A stretch of DNA of 64,000 bases from Streptomyces sp. NBC_00091 (GTDB taxonomy: Bacteria > Actinomycetota > Actinomycetes > Streptomycetales > Streptomycetaceae), in assembly GCF_026343185.1 (NCBI RefSeq), contig NZ_JAPEMA010000001.1, forward strand, positions 2,790,001 to 2,854,000. Reading direction: 5' to 3'. Shown here in pieces: positions 41,866 through 49,765 of the stretch (positions are counted from its first letter, which is position 1; the number at the start of each line of letters is the position of its first letter). The position numbers and the translations under genes are program-made. The notes under the pieces were generated by a model, which ran no database searches, was not told the origin of the DNA, and was given only the letters and a program-made list of their open reading frames with translations.

Positions 41866-43845
41866 TCAGGCGCTGCGGTAGGCGATGTGGAGGGTGTCGC
41901 CGGTGCCGCCCGCCATGGCGGGCTCCGACATGGTGGCCGCGCCGGGGACCTGCTGCACGAAGCCGGTCCAGGTGGTGCCGTTGAAGGAGTTGAGGTAGAT
42001 GGCGGAGTCCAGTCCGCGTACCGCGCAGTACAGGACGCCATTGCGGACGGTCAGGGCCGGGGCGCTGTCGGTGGTGCCGCCGAGGTTGGTCGCCGCGGAC
42101 CAGGCGCTGCCGTTGTGGTTCAGGACGTACGTCGCGCCGTCGAAGCCGACGCAGGCCAGGTAGAGCTTGTCGCCCAGGGTGGTCAGGGCCGGGGCGTGGA
42201 AGGTCTGGAGGCTGGCGACCCTGGTGAAGGCGCCCCAGGCGGAGCCGTTGAGCCAGGACAGGTAGACGTAGGCGTCGGTTCCCCAGCCCCGGACCGCGCA
42301 GTGCAGGGTGCCGTTGCGGCCGGCGAGGGCCGGGCCGGCGGAGGTGCTCCCGGGGAGGGTGGCGGGTGCCTCCCAGCCGGATCCGCCCAGGCGCGAGACG
42401 TACAGCTCTCCCCTTTCTCCGCCGCTGGACACGTACAGGGAACCGGCGTTCACGGCCAGCGTCGGCGGGGTCCAGCTGGTGAGGCCGGGAACGTAGCCGT
42501 AGCCCTGCCATGCGCCGCCGCTGATCCTGCCGATGTGGACGCCGCCGTTGAGTCCGCGGGAGGCGACGTGGAGGTCGCCGTTGTGGACGGCCAGCGAGGG
42601 ACCCCAGTCGGTGTGTCCGGGGAGCCTGATGGTCGTGCCCCACTGGTTGTTCGCGGGGGAGACCAGCTTGATGTCGCCGGGGGCGTCGACGGGAGGCGGG
42701 CTGCCGATCCACTTGAGCTGGAGACGGTGGCGGCCCTCGGCGTCGCCGCCGTTGAAGACCCAGCCGGTCGAGCCGGACCCGCCGGTGGTGACCAACTGGC
42801 GCAGCGCGGCCTGGGTGAAGACGAGCGTGCGTTCCTGGATGAGGTCGTCGTTGTTGCGGAACAGGTCGATGAGCCAGGCGATGATGCGGGCGACGATCGC
42901 GGTGATCTGGACGTAGTCGAGGAAGTCGCCGTACTGGGGTGCCAGGTATCCGTAGATCTCCATGGTGTCGACGAACTTCTGCAGTTCGACGCTGATGGCC
43001 CGCAGTTTGTCCCGGAGCTGGTTCCGCCAGGGCTCGCCGCCGTCGTCCTCCTCCCAGCAGGAGATGTTGCACACCAGGGTGGTGTCCACGCGGCCGTTGT
43101 AGAGCGTGGTGTTGGCACCGAAGTCGTGCCATTCGCCCTTGTCGACGTTGGTGAACACCCGGCTGAGGAGCTCCTGGCGGGTGCTGAACGCGCCCACCGA
43201 GCTCGCCCCCCAGTAGATCTCGTCGGACGCGGACCATTCGTTGGACTCGTCCTCGCACAGGAACGAGTACATGTCGACCCGCGCGACGAACGAGGCGTTC
43301 ACGCCGGGCTCTTCGGCGGGCGGCGGCTCGGACGCGGTCACCAGCGTCGCCCCGTAGCCGTAGGCGGCCTGGCCGGCGATGAACTCCGCGGTGTCGAAGG
43401 TGTCGCCCTCCTGGGTGGAGGTGCTCAGGTCGACGACGCTGACGTTGGCCTGGGCGAGGATCTCCTCCCGCAGCGCGGGAAGGTCCTTGATCAGGTCCTC
43501 CATCGCGTACCCGTCGGCCACGGTACGGCGGGTGAGCACCTCCGGGAGCACCGCGGCCGTCGTGCGCGCCGAGGTCTCCTCCCGGTACAGGCGCCCGAAG
43601 TCGTGGACCTCCTCCTCCGGCAGGAGCAGTCGCAGCGGGGCCACCATCCGCTCCTCGAGGTCCGTCAGCTCCAGCCCGGCCTCCAGCCGGGCCGCCGCGT
43701 GCAGCATCACCCCGAGCAGGAGGTTCGATCCGCGCGACGGCTGTATGTGCCGGGCGGAGCGGGTGCCCACAGGCTTGCCCTGCAGCTCCCCCCGCAGCCG
43801 CTCCAACCGTTCCGAAGGCGTGGTCCCGAACTCGACTGCGGTCAT
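41866..43845 (-). CDS. Large protein with C-terminal beta-propeller lectin-like repeats
   Basis: 659 residues. The C-terminal 250 residues contain five or six repeats of the type LAVHNGDLHVASRGLNGGVH, GPALAGRNGTLHCAVRGWG and APALTVRNGVLYCAVRGLDS, as in tectonin/PLL-like propellers that bind sugars. The N-terminal 400 residues are novel to me: helical at 30-150, then a beta-rich module (FVARVDMYSFLCEDESNEWS, NTTLYNGRVDTTLVCNISCW). No signal peptide. The start at 43845 (MTAVEFGTTPSERLERL) has GGGAG upstream. A lectin-tipped toxin or matrix protein is possible; unproven. Confidence 0.75.
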   Translation of the reverse strand: MTAVEFGTTPSERLERLRGELQGKPVGTRSARHIQPSRGSNLLLGVMLHAAARLEAGLELTDLEERMVAPLRLLLPEEEVHDFGRLYREETSARTTAAVLPEVLTRRTVADGYAMEDLIKDLPALREEILAQANVSVVDLSTSTQEGDTFDTAEFIAGQAAYGYGATLVTASEPPPAEEPGVNASFVARVDMYSFLCEDESNEWSASDEIYWGASSVGAFSTRQELLSRVFTNVDKGEWHDFGANTTLYNGRVDTTLVCNISCWEEDDGGEPWRNQLRDKLRAISVELQKFVDTMEIYGYLAPQYGDFLDYVQITAIVARIIAWLIDLFRNNDDLIQERTLVFTQAALRQLVTTGGSGSTGWVFNGGDAEGRHRLQLKWIGSPPPVDAPGDIKLVSPANNQWGTTIRLPGHTDWGPSLAVHNGDLHVASRGLNGGVHIGRISGGAWQGYGYVPGLTSWTPPTLAVNAGSLYVSSGGERGELYVSRLGGSGWEAPATLPGSTSAGPALAGRNGTLHCAVRGWGTDAYVYLSWLNGSAWGAFTRVASLQTFHAPALTTLGDKLYLACVGFDGATYVLNHNGSAWSAATNLGGTTDSAPALTVRNGVLYCAVRGLDSAIYLNSFNGTTWTGFVQQVPGAATMSEPAMAGGTGDTLHIAYRSA

Positions 43846-43988
43846 GAGCGACTCCCGAGAATCGACGGGCACGGCCTGGACGGCCGAGCGCGGTCGATCC
43901 TGCCATCGCCGTCACGCTGCGCGTCAGGTCGTTTACAGCCAGTTAAAGCAGCCTTCCGGCGCACGGCGCCGCACCCGGACCGGATGGT

Positions 43989-44375
43989 TCAGGAGAAGAT
44001 CAGGCGGAAGATCTGGTTGTACGCGAAGAAGCCGCCGGGCTGCCCGGGGATCGGCTGCAGGTTGAACGTCTCCGTGAACGACATGGGCTTGTCGTGGGCG
44101 TTGTCGACGGCGAGGGTGCCGGTCACGGAGACCAGGACGCCGCCACCCGGCGCGGGCTGCGAGTCGACCGTGGTCACCGCGTGCTTGACGGTGCCGAGTT
44201 CGGGCTTCGTCAGGGCGGCGATGATGTCCGACGCCCCCTGAACCTGCCGGCCCTCCCAGGCGAGCATCGACTCGGGCCGGTAGACGGTTGCGAGCCCATG
44301 GCGGGTCGCGCCACCTGCGTCGAAGGACGAGTAGTAGTGATTGGTGAAGGCGGTGGCGATAGCGGTGAAGTCCAT
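43989..44375 (-). CDS. NTF2-like protein
   Basis: 128 residues matching the nuclear transport factor 2 fold: FTAIATAFTNHYYSSFDAGG, LATVYRPESMLAWEGRQVQG and MSFTETFNLQPIPGQPGGFF. The start ATG lies at 44375. Eukaryote-like NTF2 proteins occur sporadically in Streptomyces; this may be a ligand-binding or enzyme scaffold. It follows the propeller-protein start by 0.14 kb on the same strand but is transcribed first, and may lead that gene. Confidence 0.8.
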   Translation of the reverse strand: MDFTAIATAFTNHYYSSFDAGGATRHGLATVYRPESMLAWEGRQVQGASDIIAALTKPELGTVKHAVTTVDSQPAPGGGVLVSVTGTLAVDNAHDKPMSFTETFNLQPIPGQPGGFFAYNQIFRLIFS

Positions 44376-44514
44376 GCGCGGAACGTAGCAGCCCGATCAC
44401 TGTCGGTGTCCGATCCTTCGCGGGGCTCGGCCGAGTCGCGCGGCGGACCGACCGGTATTCGCCGGCGCCGCCCTCCGAGCCGGCGGAACGGCCGAGCTAC
44501 AGCCGGCGGCGGTG

Positions 44515-45024
44515 CTACGGGGTACGCAGGGACTGCCAGGTGGTGGGGTCGAGGAAATGTACGTCGTAGCGGTCCTGTTCGGGCAGGAGGCTGCCGAAGG
44601 GGTCCAGCCCGTGCTGGATGCGGCCCAGCGCTCGGAAGTACTCGAAGCGATCGACGCCCGGTGTCAGGACCGCGAGCAGGTCCGCGGTGCAGCCGGCAGC
44701 CGCACCGAAGGCATGCGGCACCTTCGGCGGCACGACGACCAAGCTGCCCTGGCCCACCGAGGCCATCGTGTCGCCGACAAGGAACTCCACGGCCCCGTCG
44801 AGCACATAGAAGAGCTCCGTCGACAGCGCGTGGTAGTGCGGCCGCGCGCCGTCCGCGCCCTCACCGAGGGTGAGGCGGTTGGCGCCCAGTGCGCCACCGG
44901 TGTCGACGGCGTCCGACAGCAGCCGGAAGCCGCCGCCGTGCGGCAGGGCTACGTGTTCGGCTTCCTCGGGCCGCACGACCAGCGCGGCGGCCGCTCCGTT
45001 GTTCTCGTTCCAGATCTTCACCAT
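44515..45024 (-). CDS. Cupin-domain protein
   Basis: 169 residues with the two cupin motifs: RPHYHALSTELFYVLDGAVE (G-x5-HxH-x3-E region) and MASVGQGSLVVVPPKVPHAF. Metal ligands His, His, Glu and His appear present. Start 45024 (MVKIWNENNGAAAALV) has GAGGAG upstream. Single-domain cupins include isomerases, dioxygenases and sugar-binding regulators; the function here cannot be set. 44376-44514 has no gene. Confidence 0.85.
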   Translation of the reverse strand: MVKIWNENNGAAAALVVRPEEAEHVALPHGGGFRLLSDAVDTGGALGANRLTLGEGADGARPHYHALSTELFYVLDGAVEFLVGDTMASVGQGSLVVVPPKVPHAFGAAAGCTADLLAVLTPGVDRFEYFRALGRIQHGLDPFGSLLPEQDRYDVHFLDPTTWQSLRTP

Positions 45025-45137
45025 GACTCCTCGAAGTTGACCGCCGGGCCGAAACGGGCTCCCGGCCCGGCAGCCGCCCGCCCGGATCCCGCGCGGCCGA
45101 GACCTGGTCCCTTGAGGGGGGCAGGGGTGCTGCCGGG

Positions 45138-45869
45138 TCAGGCGGCGTGGCCGCCGTCGACGGAGAACTCGGCACCGGTGATGTAGGCGGCTTCTTCGCT
45201 CGCGAGGAAGGCGACCGTGGCCGCGATCTCTTCTGGCCGTCCGAACCGTCCGAGGGCGGTCATCGCGGACTGGGGGGCGGCGTAGGGCCCGTCGGCGGGG
45301 TTCATGTCGGTGTCGGTCGGACCGGGGTGGACGATATTGGCGGTAATGCCTCGTTCGCCGAGTTCGCGGGCGAGAGCTTTGGTGAGCCCGGTCAGGGCGG
45401 ACTTGCTCATCGCGTAGAGCGTGCCGCCGGGGCCGGGGACCCGCTGGGTCATGCAGGTGCCGATGGTGATGATCCGTCCGCCCTGGCTCATCCGTTCCGC
45501 CGCGGCCTGCGAGGCGAGGAAAGTGCCTCGCACGTTGACCGCCAGAACGCGGTCGATGTCGGCCAAGGTAAGCGCGTCGAGGGGGCCCAGGACTCCGGCA
45601 CCCGCGTTGTTGACGAGCACGTCGAGCCGACCCAGGGTCTGAGCCGCCCAGTGCACTGCTCCCGCCGCGTCATCGACCCTGCCCGCGTCGGCCTTGACGG
45701 CGATGCCCCTGCGGCCGGTCGCCTCGATCCTGCGGACCACTTCCTTCGCCGCTGCTTCGTCGGCGGCATAGGTGAAGGCCACATCGGCGCCCCGCTCGGC
45801 CAGCCGCAACGCGGTCGCCGCGCCGATGCCCCGGCTGCCGCCCGTCACCAGAATCGCCTTGCCGTCCAT
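45138..45869 (-). CDS. SDR-family oxidoreductase (3-oxoacyl-ACP reductase-like)
   Basis: 243 residues, classical SDR. Cofactor motif LVTGGSRGIGAATALRLAER, NNAGAG, catalytic Ser-Tyr-Lys region TIGTCMTQRVPGPGGTLYAM with YAMSK, and C-terminal YITGAEFSVDGGHAA. Thr or Ser at the usual serine position is a slight deviation to check (IGTCMT). The start at 45869 has GAGGAGGA upstream. A broken TetR gene is divergent-adjacent to its right on the same strand. Confidence 0.92.
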   Translation of the reverse strand: MDGKAILVTGGSRGIGAATALRLAERGADVAFTYAADEAAAKEVVRRIEATGRRGIAVKADAGRVDDAAGAVHWAAQTLGRLDVLVNNAGAGVLGPLDALTLADIDRVLAVNVRGTFLASQAAAERMSQGGRIITIGTCMTQRVPGPGGTLYAMSKSALTGLTKALARELGERGITANIVHPGPTDTDMNPADGPYAAPQSAMTALGRFGRPEEIAATVAFLASEEAAYITGAEFSVDGGHAA

Positions 45870-46078
45870 GCGTCCTCCTCGTCATTGGTTGCTGGTTCAA
45901 TGAAATGAGGAAGTGATCGCCGGCGCTGGCGGGAATCCGACCTGGCGTTCGTGCGCCGGTCACTCGGTGACCGCCCTCCACGCGCACCAGATGTTCGGAC
46001 ACGGGCCGCCGCGTCGAGGGCGACACCAAGTGCCGGACGCTGCGCCCGCTGCTCGCGAACGATCACCGAGCGCCGGGG

Positions 46079-46421
46079 TCAGCGCCTGCGTACGCCGTCG
46101 ATCGCGATCGCCACCAGGAGGTCGGCTTCGGCCGGGCCGTCGACGTCCCGCTCGGTGGCCAGCGCGATGGCGCCCACGAGCTTCAGCAGCCGGGGTCTCG
46201 ACCCGGTCCTTGAAGACCGCTTCCAGGAGCGCCTGCCGGGAGGGGAGGTGGCGGTGAAGGGTGGCCGAGCCGACTCCCGCTCGGCGGGCGACCCCCTCCA
46301 GGGAGGCGTCGGCGCCCTCTTCGGCGATCAGGGTCCCCGCGGCGGCCACGATCTTCTCGAGGTTGCGGCGGGCGTCGGCGCGCATCGGCCGGCGAGACGG
46401 GGTGGCGGCGTCCTTCGGCAC
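46079..46421 (-). pseudogene. TetR family regulator, frameshifted and internally deleted
   Basis: The N-terminus is intact TetR: NLEKIVAAAGTLIAEEGADA and SLEGVARRAGVGSATLHRHL, then SRQALLEAVFKDRVE. After that the frame goes to low-complexity Arg-rich nonsense, while a different frame gives LLKLVGAIALATERDVDGPA ending DGVRRR and a stop at 46079. About 80 residues of the ligand domain are absent. GTG at 46421 with GGAG upstream. It probably once regulated the SDR gene. Confidence 0.72.
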
Positions 46422-46829
46422 GGGTGCTCCTCAAAGCCAGTGGGAGCAGCTCGCGACGCATCTCCCCGTCTGACGCTGGCGACCTTCTGACCTGCGTGTA
46501 TCTGCCCAGGCGAGGGCCGTCGGGAGGCCTCTTCTCGCCGGTTCTGACCGCTGTTGACCGCTCCTCTGGGCACGGATGGGGCACGGGCCCGTAGACGTGA
46601 CGGGTTGGGGCGCCCCGGCCCTGAATGCCGCGCTGAACTTCAGTCGAGGCCATTCGCGCCCTGACCGCTTCTCGCGTGCAAGGGATCGGTCAGGGCTTCA
46701 GCAGGGCGGCTGCGCGCGGGCGGCGTCGACGGCCGCGGTGCCGCTGCCGGCATCTCGGCATACGTGCCGAGCCGGACAGCTCCAGCAGCGTCGACGGAGG
46801 AGCCGGGAGATGGCCGCGATGCCGGACGG
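46422..46829. other. Intergenic region with att-arm-like sequence, no gene
   Basis: No ORF here has coding features. At 46545-46586 the sequence TGACCGCTGTTGACCGCT, followed by GGGCACGGATGGGGCACGG, resembles the arms next to the two tRNA-Gly fragments (TGACCGCTGTTTACCGCC and TGTGGCACGG). There is no tRNA fragment beside it. Confidence 0.4.
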
Positions 46830-47258
46830 TCAGCGGTAGTACCCCTCGACCACGGCTCGCACCTCGTCGAGCAGCACGGGGCCGTCCTGCGGCACGGGCG
46901 GCCGGCCGCTGCCCGGCCTGATGTCCAGGAGCTGTTCGTTGGACAGGGCGAACACCACCCGCCGCAGGCCCGCCTGTTGGATGACCGCCTCGCACATCTC
47001 GCACGGCTGGCAGCTGGTGTACATCGTGGTTTCCGCCGCCGTGGCCGCTTCCAACTCCCTCGCGGCCCATCTCGCCAGCTTCAGTTCCGGGTGCGCGGTG
47101 ATGTCCCTGTCGGTGAGGGTCGTGTTGTGCTCCTCTGCCAGCACTGCCCCGTCCGGCCCCGACAGCAGCGACCCGAACGGCGGGTTGCCGCCCGCGCGTG
47201 CCTTGGCCGCGAGCGCGATGGCCCGCCGGAGGAGGGCGTGGTCGTCGGGTGTGGTCAT
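46830..47258 (-). CDS. CMP/dCMP deaminase-type nucleoside deaminase
   Basis: 142 residues. The zinc site is read from DITAHPELKLARWAARELEA (HPE in place of the common HAE) and MYTSCQPCEMCEAVIQQAGL (PCxxC). The fold and length suit guanine/cytosine deaminases or tRNA-type relatives. Pro between His and catalytic Glu is worth noting but occurs in some guanine deaminase-like proteins. ATG at 47258 overlaps the LLM gene stop (ATGA), so the two are translated together. Confidence 0.85.
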   Translation of the reverse strand: MTTPDDHALLRRAIALAAKARAGGNPPFGSLLSGPDGAVLAEEHNTTLTDRDITAHPELKLARWAARELEAATAAETTMYTSCQPCEMCEAVIQQAGLRRVVFALSNEQLLDIRPGSGRPPVPQDGPVLLDEVRAVVEGYYR

Positions 47259-48118
47259 GTCTGCTCCGTTCTGGTGCGGGGTGGGTAGAAGTGCGCGGCC
47301 ACCGTGGCGAGTGCCTGCCAAGCCGCCTGCGGGTGGCATGTCTCGCGGGGGTCGCCGTTGTAGGTGTCGAGGACGACGGACTCGGCGCCCAGCAGCCGCA
47401 GTTGGTCGAGGTCGTCCATGATCTGGTCGATCGTGCCCTCACCGGCGAGTCGTTGCGGTCCGCTGACCGGTGCCGCAGCCAGTTTGAGGGCGATGCGGGG
47501 GGCCAGGGCGGGCACGGGGAGGTGTTGCTCGTCCGCCGCCGCCCTCAGCCTTTCCGCGGCTTCGCGCAGCCACGGCATGGTGCAGCGCAGCGGATGCCAT
47601 GCGTCCCCGAGCCGCACGGCCCGGCGCAGCCCCGCGTCGCTGTTGCCGCCGACCCACACCGGGATCCTGCGGTTTCCATAGGAGGCGGTGTCCGCCCAGG
47701 CCGCCCGCATGTCCCGCAGGTGGTCGTCGGTCAGTCGTCCACGCCGCTCGAACGGGATCCCGAGGGCGGCGAACTCCTTCCGCGCCCAGCCCACCCCCAC
47801 GCCGAGGACCAGCCGACCCCCGCTCAGTTCATCCAGGTTGGCCGCCATCCGGGCGGTGAGCAGCGGGTGCCGGTAGGGAGTGATGAGGACCGTCGTGCCG
47901 AGCCGGACCCGGGTGGTGAGGCCGGACAGCCAGGACAAGGTGGTGAAGGGCTCGTAGAAGGGTGCTGGATAGCGTTCGGCGACGTCGGGCGTGATCGCGA
48001 CGTGATCCGAGAGCATGAGCAGGTCGAAGCCCAGGCCCTCGACGGTCTGGGCCCAGCTTCGAAGGACTCCCGGGTCGGTGCCGGGGCCGAAATTGAGGAC
48101 GTTGACTCCGATCTTCAC
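47255..48118 (-). CDS. LLM-class F420-dependent oxidoreductase
   Basis: 287 residues of the luciferase-like TIM-barrel family. Motifs: FDLLMLSDHVAITPDVAERY, VRLGTTVLITPYRHPLLTAR, GGRLVLGVGVGWARKEFAAL and RIPVWVGGNSDAGLRRAVRL. Such proteins in Streptomyces usually bind F420 or FMN. Start GTG at 48118. The coupled deaminase suggests a joint pathway on a nucleobase-like compound, though this is inference. The divergent Lrp gene is 95 bp away and is a likely regulator. Confidence 0.9.
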   Translation of the reverse strand: MKIGVNVLNFGPGTDPGVLRSWAQTVEGLGFDLLMLSDHVAITPDVAERYPAPFYEPFTTLSWLSGLTTRVRLGTTVLITPYRHPLLTARMAANLDELSGGRLVLGVGVGWARKEFAALGIPFERRGRLTDDHLRDMRAAWADTASYGNRRIPVWVGGNSDAGLRRAVRLGDAWHPLRCTMPWLREAAERLRAAADEQHLPVPALAPRIALKLAAAPVSGPQRLAGEGTIDQIMDDLDQLRLLGAESVVLDTYNGDPRETCHPQAAWQALATVAAHFYPPRTRTEQT

Positions 48119-48212
48119 AACGCCGAGCCTAGCCACGCCGTACGGGCCTCCAGAAGTAATTCCCGCCTGTTCAGAGGCGTTTCGACCGTGGATTCGCCGG
48201 TATTCTGGCCGG

Positions 48213-48683
48213 ATGACCGAGAGCCTTGATGCGACGGACTGGGCGATCCTGGCCGAACTCCAACGGGACGGTCGGATCGCGTTCACAGAGCTGGCACGGC
48301 GGGTGAACCTGAGCGCGTCGGCGACGAAGGAGCGGGTGCGGCGGTTGGAGGCAGCCGAGGTGATCGCGGGGTACCGGGCGGAGGTGGACCTGGAACGGAC
48401 CGGTTACGCGGTACTGGCGGTGGTTCGGCTGAAGTACCCGGGGCCGGGGACCCGGCACGAGCCGTTGCGCCGGCTGCTCGAGGAGCGCTCGGAGGTCCTG
48501 GAGTGCCTGCGCACCACGGGGGACGACTGTTACGTCCTGAAGGTGGCGACCACGTCGATGGCCCACCTGGAGGAGATCGTCGACGCGCTGGCCCAGTTCG
48601 GGAGCACGACCACCAACCTGGTCCTCAGCCGGGCGCTGCCGTTCCGCGGCCCACGAGAGCCTCGGGCGAATACCGTCAGGTAG
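48213..48683 (+). CDS. Lrp/AsnC family regulator
   Basis: 156 residues. HTH: LDATDWAILAELQRDGRIAF, TELARRVNLSASATKERVRR. The C-terminal RAM/ActR ligand domain is GYAVLAVVRLKYPGPGTRHE, then ECLRTTGDDCYVLKVATTSM. Start ATG 48213. It is divergent from the LLM-deaminase operon and probably controls it in response to an amino acid or small metabolite. Confidence 0.93.
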   Translation: MTESLDATDWAILAELQRDGRIAFTELARRVNLSASATKERVRRLEAAEVIAGYRAEVDLERTGYAVLAVVRLKYPGPGTRHEPLRRLLEERSEVLECLRTTGDDCYVLKVATTSMAHLEEIVDALAQFGSTTTNLVLSRALPFRGPREPRANTVR

Positions 48684-48870
48684 TCCTCGAAGTGGCACGC
48701 GGACGCCCGAGCCGGGCCGGGCAAGGCAGCCCGAGACCCAGTTCGACCAGCGGCATGCGGCCTTCTCTGCGGCCGCCGACTCCGCACGGCGCCTGTCGGC
48801 GTGAGGAAACCGTTGGTGCTTAATGCGTGCGCCATAGCGTCAAGTCGAGGCGACGGTTTGTGCTCGGGTT

Positions 48871-49137
48871 GTGCGAGCCACGAGTGAACCCCTGACCGAC
48901 GACGAGAAGACCGACCTGGACGAGGCCGTCAAAGCCGTCCGCCGGGCCGAGCAGGCCCTTGCGCGGGCGCAGGCGCACCTCAATCGCACGGTGGGCCGCA
49001 TCGGCTCTGCCGGCCGCTACGGGCAGAAGGCCGCGGTAGGCCGCCGCGTCGGCTGGTCCCGCCAGCACGTCACCACCCTCGCCAACGCCTACGGGGCGGG
49101 CGAACTGGGCCAGGAGGAGAGGACCGAAGTCGCATGA
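48871..49137 (+). CDS. Cassette gene 1 (copy A): small HTH-like protein
   Basis: 88 residues. A helical acidic N-terminus (LTDDEKTDLDEAVKAVRRAE) is followed by QALARAQAHLNRTVGRIGSA and a likely DNA-binding segment, GRRVGWSRQHVTTLANAYGA. GTG start at 48871. Its partner at 59247 differs by nine substitutions over 84 residues. The stop overlaps gene 2 by ATGA. The repeat begins about 40 bp upstream at CCATAGCGTCAAGTCG. Function unknown. Confidence 0.72.
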   Translation: MRATSEPLTDDEKTDLDEAVKAVRRAEQALARAQAHLNRTVGRIGSAGRYGQKAAVGRRVGWSRQHVTTLANAYGAGELGQEERTEVA

Positions 49138-49499
49138 GCACCGCGCCCCAGCCGCCTGTCATCCCGCAGCCGCCCGCCCAGCCCGAGGCAATCCGTGCCG
49201 CCCTCGCTCAGGTCGCCCCGCACTTGGTCGCCGGCTTCGACCGCGACCGCGCGGCCAGCACCGCCCGCGCACGCGCCGAGGTGTCCGCTGTTCCTCTCCG
49301 CACCTTCACCGAGGCATGGGCCGTCGAGGTGGCCATCGCCCGGCTCCCGGAGCTCGCTGCCCGGCTCCGCGCGCTTGAGGCCCGTGCCGCCGAAGTCACC
49401 GACCTCGGCGAGGCCCGACACGTCGCTGCCGAGATCAGCCGCATCCGTAACGCCGCCGCCGAAGCTGGCATTCGTACTGCGGGCGGGGCCGCTCGGTGA
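49134..49499 (+). CDS. Cassette gene 2 (copy A): coiled-coil protein
   Basis: 121 residues. A Pro-rich start (STAPQPPVIPQPPAQPEAIR) leads to a long Ala/Arg/Glu helix (DRDRAASTARARAEVSAVPL, VAIARLPELAARLRALEARA). Coiled-coil interaction with gene 1 is possible. Close paralogue at 59510. Coupled to gene 1 and gene 3 by ATGA and GTGA overlaps. Function unknown. Confidence 0.7.
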   Translation: MSTAPQPPVIPQPPAQPEAIRAALAQVAPHLVAGFDRDRAASTARARAEVSAVPLRTFTEAWAVEVAIARLPELAARLRALEARAAEVTDLGEARHVAAEISRIRNAAAEAGIRTAGGAAR

Positions 49500-49636
49500 C
49501 CGACGACCCCACCCCCGGTACGGCTCGTCGCCACACGCTCCCCTCCGGCGGATGGTTCGAGACCCAGGCGCTCCCCCGGATGAGGCCACGCCTCCTCGCC
49601 GTGGTCCTGGTCGTACCGCCGCCGCACCTGCTCTGA
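49496..49636 (+). CDS. Cassette gene 3 (copy A): shortened form
   Basis: 46 residues: GTG ACC GAC GAC then PTPGTARRHTLPSGGWFETQ, ending LAVVLVVPPPHLL. Compared with copy B an in-frame block of about 46 residues after VTDD is missing, so the protein here is a shortened but open version. Overlaps gene 2 by GTGA. No family recognised. Confidence 0.5.
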   Translation: MTDDPTPGTARRHTLPSGGWFETQALPRMRPRLLAVVLVVPPPHLL

Positions 49637-49648
49637 CGGGCGGCGGGC

Positions 49649-49745
49649 GTCCGCACCATCCACCTGCCGGCCTTCCTCTCCATGGAGGTCAAGCGGCACC
49701 TGGACTGGTTCGCGGAGAGGGAGTCCGGACTGCGGCCGCTTTTCG
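49649..49745 (+). pseudogene. Tyrosine-recombinase (integrase) fragment
   Basis: About 32 codons in the frame of 49682: VRTIHLPAFLSMEVKRHLDW followed by FAERESGLRPLF. The R-T-I-x-L-P-x-F-L block is common near the catalytic region of actinophage and AICE integrases. Nothing else of the integrase remains. It follows cassette copy A directly. Confidence 0.5.
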
Positions 49746-49765
49746 AACCGGGTGCAATGCGTCTT

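Noticed and set aside
40834..44241. A 1,135-codon open frame on the plus strand
   Set aside because: Runs antisense to the riboswitch and the propeller-protein gene, with Val/Gly/Arg-rich nonsense and no domain.
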